Assembly: GCA_029860075.1 (NCBI GenBank)
Contig: JAOUBX010000002.1
Span: forward strand, 90,980-154,979
Source of the DNA: Deltaproteobacteria bacterium
GTDB lineage: Bacteria; Desulfobacterota; JADFVX01
Length of the DNA: 64,000 bases
Direction: 5' to 3'
The position numbers and the translations under genes are program-made. This document shows positions 8,593-18,074 of this stretch, in pieces. Position 1 is the first letter of the stretch, and each line of letters opens with the position of its first letter. The notes below the pieces were generated by a model. That model saw only the letters and a list, made by a program, of their open reading frames with translations. It was not told the DNA's origin and made no database searches.

Positions 8593-9504
8593 TTATTTAT
8601 GGCGCCTCTTTTTAGCCAGAGAAGCCTCTGCCTCTGCCATCATCTCTTCGATGGTCTGGGGGTGTTCGGGATCATAGGTAACGATTTCGGCATTGAGGGC
8701 AAGCCTGAAGCCGAGAACCCTTTGTGAATTAAATATATGAAGGTTGTCCTTAAGTCTTGCATGAATTGTCGAACTGCTGTCAACAGCCGCCCCTACGGCG
8801 AGGCCGGCAAATTCGAGGTTTTCCAGATAGGCGAGGATATCGGCTCCCCGGAAGGAGTGACGAAGAATGGTTGCCGTTTCTCTTAGCACCTTTTCCACAC
8901 CGATCTGCCCCAGCTTTTCCATACGATCTTCCATTTCATCGATTTCAACAAAAATGAAGAAGCGCTTTTTCTTGTATCTTTCGGCTACTCTCAATTCCTG
9001 TTTAGCCATCATCATAAAACCGCGCCTGCTGAAAAGACCGGTAACACCTTCAAGAAGCACCATGTTAAGATTACGCTGTCTCAAGTGGTGGGATTTTATG
9101 GAAAGATTAACCGACTTGCTTATAAGCTTTTTATCAAGACTCCCTTTAACAAGGTAATCTTCGGCGCCTATTTTTGACGCTTCCACGCCAAGGTACTCGT
9201 CACTTTCATCAACAAGGGCAATAATAGCGAAGGGTTTATTAAGATCAACGGCGGGGGCAATGAGATTTTCCAGGGACTTGAGGCCCGCCAGGGAGAGATT
9301 AAAAACAACGAGATCGATGTATTCCCTATGAATGATCAGATCGGCTTCTTCGAAACTCTTTGCCAGGAAAAGCTCGTAATGATTTTCAGGACCTTTCAGG
9401 AGGTCCATCATCATCTTTGCATCTTCATCCTTTTCTTCAAGCAAGAGGATACTGAGGTGTGATAAATCACCATGATCTGTTTTATATATTTCCCTTAAAT
9501 CCAC
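8593..9504 (-). CDS. Degenerate receiver-GGDEF protein
   Basis: 303 residues: a response-regulator receiver fold (about 15-140) joined to a diguanylate-cyclase-like domain (about 150-300). Both look catalytically dead. The phosphoacceptor aspartate is replaced by Asn69 (VVFNLSLAG), and the GGDEF signature reads ENLEF, so cyclic-di-GMP synthesis is not expected. The preceding G-L-F-S-R-R-G-F block, where active enzymes have L-T-G-L-x-N-R, supports the family. It starts with GTG behind CAGGTGAG. It lies 82 bases after the hybrid kinase gene on the same strand, so the pair may be one transcription unit in which this protein acts as a binding partner or pseudo-effector. Confidence 0.8.
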   Translation of the reverse strand: MDLREIYKTDHGDLSHLSILLLEEKDEDAKMMMDLLKGPENHYELFLAKSFEEADLIIHREYIDLVVFNLSLAGLKSLENLIAPAVDLNKPFAIIALVDESDEYLGVEASKIGAEDYLVKGSLDKKLISKSVNLSIKSHHLRQRNLNMVLLEGVTGLFSRRGFMMMAKQELRVAERYKKKRFFIFVEIDEMEDRMEKLGQIGVEKVLRETATILRHSFRGADILAYLENLEFAGLAVGAAVDSSSTIHARLKDNLHIFNSQRVLGFRLALNAEIVTYDPEHPQTIEEMMAEAEASLAKKRRHK

Positions 9505-9589
9505 AAGCTCACCTGTTTATTATTTGAAAAACAATCTGCCCCTCTATTGAAAATTACTCCCAAAAAACCGCCATGTCAAGGTAAAGTAC

Positions 9590-12500
9590 CTACCTCTTCT
9601 TTTTCATATTTCTCTCAATTTTTTCGATAAGCCGGCTTTTGGTAAACGGTTTATGAAGAGAATCGCAAAAACCATAGCTTTTATAATTTGCCATAACGGC
9701 ATCGTCCGAATATCCGCTGCACACAATGGCCCTTACCCGGGGATCGATAGCTTTCAGCTTTTTAATGGTCTCCACTCCTCCCATGCCTCCCGGTATGGTT
9801 AGATCGGCAACGACAAGATCAAAGGGCGTTCCTTTTTTTAAGGCATTTTTATATGTTTTTATTGCCTTGCTCCCGTCATCAACATGGCTTACCTTAAAGC
9901 CCGTTTTCAAAAGGCTCATTTTAAAGGCATTGACAACAATATCCTCATCCTCAAGAAGAAGAATACTTCCACTGCCGGAAATGCTCTTTTGAGGCTGAAC
10001 CTTTTTAAGCGCTTTTGCCCTCCCGTCAGATGCGGGGAGATAAATATAAAATACCGTCCCCTCGCCTTTTTTTGATTCTACCCCTATATGCCCCTTATGC
10101 CTTTTGATAATCGTATAGGAAGTGGCAAGACCGAGACCGCTCCCAATCCCTTTTGTCGTAAAGTAGGGATCGAATATGCGGGACAGATTCTCTTCGGCGA
10201 TCCCCTCCCCCCGGTCTTTAATCGCTATCATTATGTAGCGTCCCTCAGGCAGAGGCAATATGGAATGAGAGGATATTTTTACATTTTTCGCCGACAGATT
10301 TATCTCCCCGCCATGCGGCATGGCCTGTTTGGCATTGATAAGGATATTATTCAATACCTGGCTGATTTGTCCTGCATCTATTTTTGCATTCCTCAGATCA
10401 TGAGCAATATGAGTTCGCCTTCTTACATTAGAACCTCTTAAAGTAAAGGAAACCGTTTCCCTTAACAAATCGCTTACAGAAGCAAGCTTGATAATGGGCG
10501 CTCCGCCTTTGGAAAAGGTAAGCAACTGCCTGGCGAGATCGATGGCCCTCATGGCTGATGATTCAGCATAGATGATAGACTGTAAAATATCCTCATCACC
10601 AGGAATGTCCTCATTGAGATATTCCTTGAGGACTTCTATATTAGCGAGCACACCGGTAAGAATGTTGTTAAAATCATGGGCAATCCCTCCTGCCAGCAAC
10701 CCAAGCGACTCCAGTCGCCCTGCCTTCAAGAGTTCCTCCTCTATACGTTTTTTTTCTGTAATATCCGTATGGGAACCTGCAAAACGGGTCGCCTTTCCAT
10801 GGTCATCTCTTACACTGGCGCCTCTGGCCAATACCCAGCGGTAAGCTCCATCTTTATGGCGCAGCCTGTATTCCGTTTCATAAAAAGGGGTTTCCCCTTT
10901 AAAATGGGCTTCAATATCACCCATAACCCGATCATAATCATCACGATGAATACGGTTTTCCCAGGCTTCCATAATATTAGGAATTTCCCCCTCGTCATAA
11001 CCTATTATCGCTTTCCAGCGTGGAGAATAATAAACTTCATTCGTCTCCAGGTTCCTGTCCCAAAGACCGTCATTGGAACCTTCCATAGCCAGGGCATAAC
11101 GCTCTTCACTCACTTTCAGAGCTTCTTCAATTCTCAACCGGGAGATTGCGCTGCCGATTTGCGAAGCAATCGTTTCGAGGGCGATGCGACTATGTTCAGG
11201 AACAGTCTCCAGAGTGCGGGATGATATGATAAGACAGGCAATGACCCTTTTCTTATGCACCACGGGAAGAATGGCTATCGCTTTAAGTCCTTCATTGAAG
11301 CGCACATCATCCCGGGCTATTCCAAGGTCATTATACCTTGCATATATTGCCTTACCTTCCATCACCAGATGTGCCTTTCCGGAATCGGCATCGTAATGGG
11401 AGACCTTCTCTATAAAGGCAGATGAAAGCCCCTTCTTAACTCTCAGGTTAAGCACGCCCGTTGCCAGGTCCACGAGATAGACCCCTCCCGAATCCATCCC
11501 CGCAATTTCCAGCGCAAACTCAAGACAAAGACGCAAGCCTTCTTCCAGGCTTCCCGTTGCACTCAGATAAAAAGCAAGTTTACGCTGGGCAAGGATCAAA
11601 TTTTCCGCCTTCTTTATGTCCGTAATATCCAGCAGCGTTCCAACCATATTTACAGGTTCACCACTCTCGTTTCTGAAAACTTCACCCTGGGCCAGAACGC
11701 TCCTCTCGGACCTGTCCTTTCTCAGGATCCTGAATTCCGTTTTATAGTTTTTTTTACCTTCCAGGGTATTAGTTATATCTTTAAGAACTCTCTCCCGATC
11801 CTCTTCATGCAAGGCGCTTAAGAAAAAATCATAGGTAGGATCTATCTCTCCCGGCTCATAACCGAATATGCGGAATTGTTCATCGGACCACACTTCCGTA
11901 CCCATTTTAATATTCCAGTCCCAGCTGCCAAGGTGGCTTATTTTCTGTGCCTTTTTCAGGTTTTGCTCACTTTCCTTGAGCGCTTTTTCCGCCTTCTCAC
12001 GGTCTGCAATATCTTTTTCAAGATGATTGAGAAGCACAAGGTTGCCAAGGGCAGCCGTAATACGTTCGCCTATATCGGCAAACAATTTTTTTTCATCTGA
12101 ACTCCACTGCCGCTCATGGGAACATTGATGCATGCCGAGAATCCAGGCTTTGTCTCTCGCCGGCTTTAATGTCATGGCCATATGGGACCTGACATGAAAC
12201 CGGCTGGAATCCTTTTCAGAAAAGTGGTGTATAAGAGGCCCTTTTTTACTGATAAGCTTCCTCATGAGCGAAGCCGTCGGCGCATTCATGGGACCCTCCA
12301 TACCGGCTGCCAGGGCGCCCGGATATTCAGGATTTGTCGCTTCTACGGGAACCTTGAATGTAGACGCATCAGGATCACAGGGATACATGAGAAATACCCG
12401 GTCTGACCGGAAAATATGGAGCATTTCCCGGGCGGCCTTTTGCAAGGTATCATAAATATCTGTTGAGCCGGATAGCGCCTTATTCACCCGGTTAAGGCTT

Positions 12501-13786
12501 TCAAAATATTTCTTGCGCTCTTTAATTTCCGTCTCTGCCCGCTTGCGACCGGTAATATCCAGGGTTTGAGAAAGGAGGTGCAACGGCTCGCCCTTATCAT
12601 TTCGAAGCAGTGATATGGTAACCGATACCCATATGGTCCGACCATCTTTACGAAGATATCTTTTCTCAACAGTGGTCCTGTCTATTTCTCCCGACAGCAG
12701 TCTTTCCAGATACTGTGCTCCCGAATGAAGATCATCAGCATGGCTGATATCATGGAAGGTTTTAGACTGCAGTTCTTTTTCCGAATAACCGAGCATCCTG
12801 CAAAAGGACCGGTTAACCTTGATGAACTGCCCAACGGGACTGATGAGCGACATGCCCATAGCTGAATCGGTAAAAGCCCTTCTAAATTTTTCTTCACTCT
12901 CTCTAAGAGCCTCTTCAGCTTTTTTCCGCTTCGTCACATCACGGGCGATCCCTTCAACAGCCCTGATTTTGCCATGCTTGCAAAATACAGGGAGATCATT
13001 AATCTCCAGGATACAAACGGCGCCGTCTTTTCGAAACATTTCCACCTCGAAGGGAGGCGGCTTTTCTCCTTTAAGACTCAGGTCGGCATATCCGGAGATA
13101 TCCCTGTTAATAGGATTTTCAGTAAAACACTCTTTAATAGAGTCTATAAACTCTTCCTGTGAATAACCGAGAATTTTTTTTACGGATGGACTGACGTAGG
13201 TAAACTCTTTATCGGCATTATAGGAATAAAAGATATGATCATTGCCAAGCCCCTCAATGAGCCGATAGTACCTCTCCTCCTTATCTTCGAGAAGAATACG
13301 TTTTTCCTCCAGTTCCTTCACTTTTTTTATGAGCCTTTTTGTAAGACTTTCATTATGCATATGCCCCGGCTTTATCCCCTCTCCGTCAGGATGGCCGGGG
13401 GCATGAATCCGCTCATTTTTGCATTCGTCAATTAGCCTGCCGATAGTCTCTATAAACTCGTCAGTCTCTGTCGATTTAACAATGAAGGCTGAAGCGCCAA
13501 GAGCAAGGGCAAGGTTTTCATCTTCAGGGTCTGTAAAGGTTGAAGAATAAAATATAAAGAGGATCTCCCTGAGACGCTCATCGGTTTTAATGGCCCGACA
13601 GAGTTCAAAACCATCCATGACGGGCATGAGAATATCGGATACAATTATGTCAGGCATTGACTGACGCGCCTTTTCAAGCGCTTCACCGCCGTGGGAAGCT
13701 AAATCGACACTATAGCCTGCCGAATTGAGGATACTCTCCTGTAAAGTCCGGAAATACTCGCTGTCATCGACAATGAGAATTTTCAT
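9590..13786 (-). CDS. Hybrid histidine kinase with REC, four PAS, two GAF, kinase and second REC domain
   Basis: A 1398-residue soluble sensor kinase without membrane segments. Order, approximate: receiver 2-120 with Asp51 (VSDILMPVMDG); PAS 171-295 and 298-415; GAF 420-590; PAS 600-735; GAF 740-885; PAS 890-1010; histidine kinase dimerisation domain with AGGIAHDFNNIL; HATPase with NILINAKQAM, DRGEGI and GSGLGL; C-terminal receiver with VVADLTIPGG. The H-box is the type found in phosphorelay kinases with slow autophosphatase. The ATG at 13786 is preferred over the adjoining GTG because AAGG lies four bases before it. The input is probably cytoplasmic redox, light or small molecules; which one cannot be read. 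Confidence 0.92.
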   Translation of the reverse strand: MKILIVDDSEYFRTLQESILNSAGYSVDLASHGGEALEKARQSMPDIIVSDILMPVMDGFELCRAIKTDERLREILFIFYSSTFTDPEDENLALALGASAFIVKSTETDEFIETIGRLIDECKNERIHAPGHPDGEGIKPGHMHNESLTKRLIKKVKELEEKRILLEDKEERYYRLIEGLGNDHIFYSYNADKEFTYVSPSVKKILGYSQEEFIDSIKECFTENPINRDISGYADLSLKGEKPPPFEVEMFRKDGAVCILEINDLPVFCKHGKIRAVEGIARDVTKRKKAEEALRESEEKFRRAFTDSAMGMSLISPVGQFIKVNRSFCRMLGYSEKELQSKTFHDISHADDLHSGAQYLERLLSGEIDRTTVEKRYLRKDGRTIWVSVTISLLRNDKGEPLHLLSQTLDITGRKRAETEIKERKKYFESLNRVNKALSGSTDIYDTLQKAAREMLHIFRSDRVFLMYPCDPDASTFKVPVEATNPEYPGALAAGMEGPMNAPTASLMRKLISKKGPLIHHFSEKDSSRFHVRSHMAMTLKPARDKAWILGMHQCSHERQWSSDEKKLFADIGERITAALGNLVLLNHLEKDIADREKAEKALKESEQNLKKAQKISHLGSWDWNIKMGTEVWSDEQFRIFGYEPGEIDPTYDFFLSALHEEDRERVLKDITNTLEGKKNYKTEFRILRKDRSERSVLAQGEVFRNESGEPVNMVGTLLDITDIKKAENLILAQRKLAFYLSATGSLEEGLRLCLEFALEIAGMDSGGVYLVDLATGVLNLRVKKGLSSAFIEKVSHYDADSGKAHLVMEGKAIYARYNDLGIARDDVRFNEGLKAIAILPVVHKKRVIACLIISSRTLETVPEHSRIALETIASQIGSAISRLRIEEALKVSEERYALAMEGSNDGLWDRNLETNEVYYSPRWKAIIGYDEGEIPNIMEAWENRIHRDDYDRVMGDIEAHFKGETPFYETEYRLRHKDGAYRWVLARGASVRDDHGKATRFAGSHTDITEKKRIEEELLKAGRLESLGLLAGGIAHDFNNILTGVLANIEVLKEYLNEDIPGDEDILQSIIYAESSAMRAIDLARQLLTFSKGGAPIIKLASVSDLLRETVSFTLRGSNVRRRTHIAHDLRNAKIDAGQISQVLNNILINAKQAMPHGGEINLSAKNVKISSHSILPLPEGRYIMIAIKDRGEGIAEENLSRIFDPYFTTKGIGSGLGLATSYTIIKRHKGHIGVESKKGEGTVFYIYLPASDGRAKALKKVQPQKSISGSGSILLLEDEDIVVNAFKMSLLKTGFKVSHVDDGSKAIKTYKNALKKGTPFDLVVADLTIPGGMGGVETIKKLKAIDPRVRAIVCSGYSDDAVMANYKSYGFCDSLHKPFTKSRLIEKIERNMKKKR

Positions 13787-14111
13787 CACACCTTCTTATA
13801 AAAAGTTAAGAATAAACGGAAGAAACAACTTTAAGGCCCTTAATATGGAAGGGACTAAAAAAACAGAATGTCGCTATCAGCACGCTGCTTAAGAGTGGTT
13901 TAAGGGCAGTGGAAGAAGTCCCCTGTTTTCGATACCTCACAACACCAAGCCACCCCAACAAAGCTAATTGCCGTGATCATATCGAATATGTACCTAAGAG
14001 ACAAGTCAAATTTGACATAACTGGAAAAAATCACCTCCGGCATTGCTGTAGTGAAAATGCCGGGCCGGCTTTTCTTTTTTGTCTCTCCTTGATAAATGAG
14101 AGTGTTAAAGG
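13787..14111. other. Intergenic region upstream of the hybrid kinase
   Basis: 325 bases with no convincing gene. On the minus strand it holds a TTGACT (around 14010-14020) followed by AT-rich sequence with TATGAT, but the spacing is about 22 bases, so no promoter is called. Confidence 0.4.
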
Positions 14112-15647
14112 TCAAGCCCCCTTCCTCTGCCTTTCAACCGCTTTCCGCAACTCCCTCACCTCATCTGCCGAAAGCTCGGCCTTTTCAGCAAGTGCTTTAA
14201 TCTCCTTTGCCATCTCCCTGACAAGAGCGGCATCGTCCTGAGCCTCCTCTTTTTCGGTGGCTCTGTAAAAGGCGATAAGTTTTGCCTGCTCCCGGGCAAC
14301 GGCCCTGCATATTTCCCTGGCCATCTCCGCTACGCCGTCCACATTGTCACCCTTATTTACCGCAGGTGGGGGATCGGCTTCAGCTCCACTGTCTGCCTCA
14401 TCGTCGGCCAAAGCCGCATTTTTTTCCTTTAATTCAGTGGCGCCCCCCTTTGAGGTATAACGGTCGATGTAAACCAGCGCCGCAATAGCAAGGAGTGTCA
14501 TAACAATAAAAACAACCGATATTTTGACAATAAGCCCCGTCATATGCTTCTTCATTTGTGACGTTCTTTTCTCGACAGCCTTGTCAATGTCATCTATATA
14601 CTTTCCCGTACCGACGATCCAGCCGAGCGGTTTATAGAGGCGTACGTAAGAGAGCTTGGGCTTGTCTCTCACGAGCCCCCTTTCCGTCGGCTTATCGGCA
14701 CGGTAGGAAAGGAAGGCATCTCCACGCTCCTTGCAAATACGCACTGCTGCCACGAAACGGTTCTCCTTTGTCCCCTCTATGGTGTTGAAACGCTCGCTGT
14801 CAAGCGGCTTATTGTTGCGGCCCGGATCTACGGGATGCATGATCATCGTCGGGAAGGGCTCCCCCATGTCGGTAATCCAGAAATAACCGACGCCGTTGTC
14901 ATACCTGATGGCCCTCATATCGTCCTTTATCTTGGCTTTCATATCGGCCATCGCTTCATCCACATACTTTCCCGTCCCCAGTACCCAGTTCCACTTCTTA
15001 AAAAGCCTCACATAGGATATCTTGGGGACGTCCGTAACAAGGCCGTCCGACGTTGGTTTGGGCCAGACGTAATCAATGAATCCATCTCCCTTTTTAAGGC
15101 TTACGTCACGGGCGGCAACGAAGAGATTTTCGTTTTTACCCATTGCGCAGTTGTATTTTTCATCGTCCAGTACCTTTCCGTTAAGGGAAGGCATGGTTGG
15201 ATGCATCACCATTCGCGGAAAAGGAGTTGCCGTATCGTTGATCCATACATACCCTGTACCACTATCGAAGCGAATCTCCTCACCTATCTCCTCTTTTGCC
15301 AGTTTCTTCGCCCTTTCCAGGGAAAGTTCTCCTTTTTCGTAGCGTTTCATATAGCTTTTAAGGTGTCCCTCGGCAATATCTACAATGCTCTTTAACTGGC
15401 GGCCGTAGACCTTTTCGATATATTGGCGGTCCATGGCCTGCCTGTAATTTGAATCTATCATGGAAATAACCATATCCACATGGTTTTTGAGGTCGCTTTT
15501 GACCTTGTGCATGGCCTCTTCCCGGTACTCGACTATCTCCTTGTCCCCGTCCGATTTTATATTGACTATTACCGTCATGAGCAGCACCAGCTGGCAAACA
15601 ACGAGAATAAAGATGGCTGCAAGACCGAATTTAAACATATTTGTCAT
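14112..15647 (-). CDS. Membrane protein with two tandem sCache domains and coiled-coil tail
   Basis: 511 residues: TM helix 8-29, two homologous extracytoplasmic sCache-type domains (about 45-235 and 240-360), TM helix 371-393, then a charged cytoplasmic tail (400-511) predicted as helical or coiled coil. The repeats share GYVWINDTATPFPRMVMHP and GYFWITDMGEPFPTMIMHP followed by a conserved W-V-L-G-T-G-K-Y or W-I-V-G-T-G-K-Y end. Such domains usually bind small carboxylates. No kinase, HAMP, methyl-accepting or GGDEF output is present. A GGAG lies ten bases before the start. It follows the channel-like gene by 21 bases and is almost surely cotranscribed with it. Confidence 0.85.
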   Translation of the reverse strand: MTNMFKFGLAAIFILVVCQLVLLMTVIVNIKSDGDKEIVEYREEAMHKVKSDLKNHVDMVISMIDSNYRQAMDRQYIEKVYGRQLKSIVDIAEGHLKSYMKRYEKGELSLERAKKLAKEEIGEEIRFDSGTGYVWINDTATPFPRMVMHPTMPSLNGKVLDDEKYNCAMGKNENLFVAARDVSLKKGDGFIDYVWPKPTSDGLVTDVPKISYVRLFKKWNWVLGTGKYVDEAMADMKAKIKDDMRAIRYDNGVGYFWITDMGEPFPTMIMHPVDPGRNNKPLDSERFNTIEGTKENRFVAAVRICKERGDAFLSYRADKPTERGLVRDKPKLSYVRLYKPLGWIVGTGKYIDDIDKAVEKRTSQMKKHMTGLIVKISVVFIVMTLLAIAALVYIDRYTSKGGATELKEKNAALADDEADSGAEADPPPAVNKGDNVDGVAEMAREICRAVAREQAKLIAFYRATEKEEAQDDAALVREMAKEIKALAEKAELSADEVRELRKAVERQRKGA

Positions 15648-15668
15648 ATCAATAAATCTCCTTTCCCG

Positions 15669-17717
15669 TCAGTCCGGACTGTAGAAGGTCCATAGTGTTA
15701 ATAAAAACTGGACACCCATTATGCAGGGCCAATAGATTAATCTGGGAATAAGGTTATCCCTGTAGCTTACGATGATATAGCCCGATTTCATCTTCGACAT
15801 AAAAGCATTTACCGCAACGAGGGGAATGCAGAGATAGATAAAAAAGTAAAAGAATTCGGCGTAGGTGATCTCCGGCGTACCGTAAGCGCCCCTTAGTTTC
15901 AGATGGGCAAGGAGGGCACCGAAAAAGAGCCCCGAAAAGGAACCGATGAGCCCCATCAGTTTAAAATCGACGAGCGTACTCTGATCGGGAATTCCCGTTA
16001 TAATAAGGAGAAGCGCAAAGAGTATGGTATAGAGGAACATAATCGGAAAAAGGCTCGATATAAAGGGATCGAGAAACATCCTCTGGGTAACGAGGCTGAA
16101 GTTGAGCTCCGGCATCCGCCCTGCCGGGTCCCTTCCCGCAACACCCTCCCGGCTATGCCCCCCCGAAAGATCATAACTGAAAAAGCTGCTCTTTTTTGAC
16201 CATCCCGGCAGAACCAGCCCTTCCCTTATGCCTGGAAGCGACTCGGGGCTAATAATGGAGTAGTATTCCAGGTCCGGCACACACATAACGGGCAACCTGC
16301 GCTCAACAGCCTGGATCCTTATGGAAATACTTTTACTGTCAAAAGGGTAGAGACGGTATTTGAAACGCTGGCGCAATGTGGTTTCAAAATACCACTCCAC
16401 CACCTTTTCACCCTCCTCTTCAGAACGGTATACTTCCCGGAGCTTGAGGCTCGTTGCATCGGGAAAAAGAACCCCCTCTTTGACAATCTTTTTTATTTTC
16501 GCATTATATCTCTGCCATACACGGCCCGTTGCCTTAATGTTGACTCCGCCCGTAAAGTCGAGCGTAAAGACCTCTATCCCCGTAGGAATGTTGAGCACCT
16601 TGTCGGGATTCCAGTATGTAGCAACCCTGTCCGAGTTAATGATTCTGTCTATCCCTTCTTCATCTACAACGATTGTCTCTCTCTGATTTCCCGTCTGAGG
16701 CGCAGTGAGGGCAAGAGACCAAATAAAGGAGATTCCCGCCAGTATGGCAAGGCATGACGAGATAGAAACGGCCCACATGCGCCCCTTCCCCCCCTTGTAT
16801 ATTCCAAAGAGGAGGCAAAAGAACAGTATCATAGTGAAAACGGCCAGGAAACATATGGGGAAGAGACGCTGCCGCAGGTCCTGCATATTCCCGAGAAGTT
16901 CATCACGGATCAATACCGTTCCCAATGCCCACCCCGTCGCCGGAATAGGCGAAAAGGCAATCCATGAACTCTGGCCTGTAATCTCGTTCCTGAAGGGGAT
17001 AAGCCCCTTATCGCCCCGAAGGGCCTTCTCCGCCATTTTGCCGAATTCCCTGGTATCCATCTCACCTGCAATATCGAAGATGCTCTTGCCGGAGTTCACA
17101 TAATCTTTGACGGGGTGATAAAGAAAGGTCCCGCTGCCTGATATTACAAAGCTGTACCCCAGCCGTCCCAGATCGAGTGAGTCTGTATAACGCTTCAGGT
17201 CTGCAAGGTCATATTCGATGAACACCTCACCGGTGATAATGCCCTCCTGCCCGGCAGCACTGGAGTGACTTATGGGTGAATTGAAGATGCGCATATGCTT
17301 TCCCGCTTCTTCCTTATTCCCCTTGCGCTGAAGATAAAAAGGTGAGTTCTTAAGAAATTTTTCGTCATGGAGATAGGGGACAAAAGCAGCGCCCATAGCC
17401 TCGATCATATCGTTATTATCGAGGATAGCTCTGAAACGCTTAACGATACCTCCCCTGGAGAGTTCGCCCGAAGCCAGACTGCGGGCAACATGGGCCGTTA
17501 AAGGTTTAATAGCCGATAAGTCCTTATTGATATTGCCGGCAGCTTTAGAGGCCTCGCTCATCGTTTTTTCACGGGCCTCTTCCTCTATACCGGCTTTTAT
17601 GTATAAATATTGCCCCGTTAAAAAGGCCGTTACTGAAAAGGAAAGAATGAAAAAGGCGAGTAGAACATTGCGAATTTTAGAAGCGTCATAAGACAGGATC
17701 GTTTCGGAATCTTTCAT
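15669..17717 (-). CDS. Cache domain fused to a pentameric ligand-gated ion channel-like core
   Basis: 682 residues from the preferred ATG. Order: TM 17-42, periplasmic dCache-like domain 45-275, TM 285-308, TM 313-338, a beta-rich periplasmic domain 350-545, then four TM helices (553-575, 583-603, 615-640, 657-679). The second half matches the Cys-loop/pro-loop receptor plan: YPFD at 457-460 in the signature loop, an LNFSLVTQR strand leading into M1, a small-residue M2, and an ITYAEFFYFFIYL start of M3. Prokaryotic channels of this family with extra periplasmic domains are known. The frame opens at 17945, but the promoter at 17758-17785 rules out the first 60 codons. The cation/anion choice and ligand are unknown. 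Confidence 0.72.
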   Translation of the reverse strand: MKDSETILSYDASKIRNVLLAFFILSFSVTAFLTGQYLYIKAGIEEEAREKTMSEASKAAGNINKDLSAIKPLTAHVARSLASGELSRGGIVKRFRAILDNNDMIEAMGAAFVPYLHDEKFLKNSPFYLQRKGNKEEAGKHMRIFNSPISHSSAAGQEGIITGEVFIEYDLADLKRYTDSLDLGRLGYSFVISGSGTFLYHPVKDYVNSGKSIFDIAGEMDTREFGKMAEKALRGDKGLIPFRNEITGQSSWIAFSPIPATGWALGTVLIRDELLGNMQDLRQRLFPICFLAVFTMILFFCLLFGIYKGGKGRMWAVSISSCLAILAGISFIWSLALTAPQTGNQRETIVVDEEGIDRIINSDRVATYWNPDKVLNIPTGIEVFTLDFTGGVNIKATGRVWQRYNAKIKKIVKEGVLFPDATSLKLREVYRSEEEGEKVVEWYFETTLRQRFKYRLYPFDSKSISIRIQAVERRLPVMCVPDLEYYSIISPESLPGIREGLVLPGWSKKSSFFSYDLSGGHSREGVAGRDPAGRMPELNFSLVTQRMFLDPFISSLFPIMFLYTILFALLLIITGIPDQSTLVDFKLMGLIGSFSGLFFGALLAHLKLRGAYGTPEITYAEFFYFFIYLCIPLVAVNAFMSKMKSGYIIVSYRDNLIPRLIYWPCIMGVQFLLTLWTFYSPD

Positions 17718-17822
17718 TAACCCCAACATTAAAATGCAGAAAAGCCTGAAAACATGAATCATATCATTCATATATGCGGAGTCAAGATTTTTTTGGTTCT
17801 TAAAGGGATAAATGGAAAGGCG
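17705..17822. repeat. Repeat A, copy 1 (promoter and start codon of the channel gene)
   Basis: About 115 bases nearly identical to 21301-21417, covering the first codons (ATGAAAGATTCC), the leader and the promoter. Confidence 0.85.
17758..17785 (-). promoter_or_regulatory. Sigma-70 promoter of the Cache-channel operon
   Basis: -35 TTGACT (17780-17785), 16-base spacer, -10 TATGAT (17758-17763). Predicted start about 17751, 34 bases before the chosen ATG. The same promoter is found again at 21354-21381. Confidence 0.7.
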
Positions 17823-18074
17823 ATGAGGTGTGTGTTTTTTAGACGTAGCAGAGAAAGTTGATGGGAAATACAAGCCAGGGCTTATAGGCGGGCTTTTCGG
17901 GGACAAAAGGAGCCTTCTAAGCCCGTTTTCGGACCTATATTTCAAACTTTTTCTTTTACTTTCAGTTAATTAGTTATGTCCAACCTCATTATGGCATTAT
18001 GCATCCGAATTTCACTAACTTCTTCGTCACTACAGTTCTTTTCACTCTTTTATGGATCCCATTAATACACATCA

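Noticed and set aside
9590..13786. Possible split of the large kinase into separate genes
   Set aside because: The frame is continuous, with domains following each other without gaps or internal start signals.
13900..14241. Short frames in the gap upstream of the hybrid kinase
   Set aside because: They run into the neighbouring gene in another frame and have no start signal.
17718..17945. N-terminal extension of the channel gene to 17945
   Set aside because: It would include the -35 and -10 boxes and has no ribosome-binding site; the ATG at 17717 is also the end of the duplicated promoter unit.
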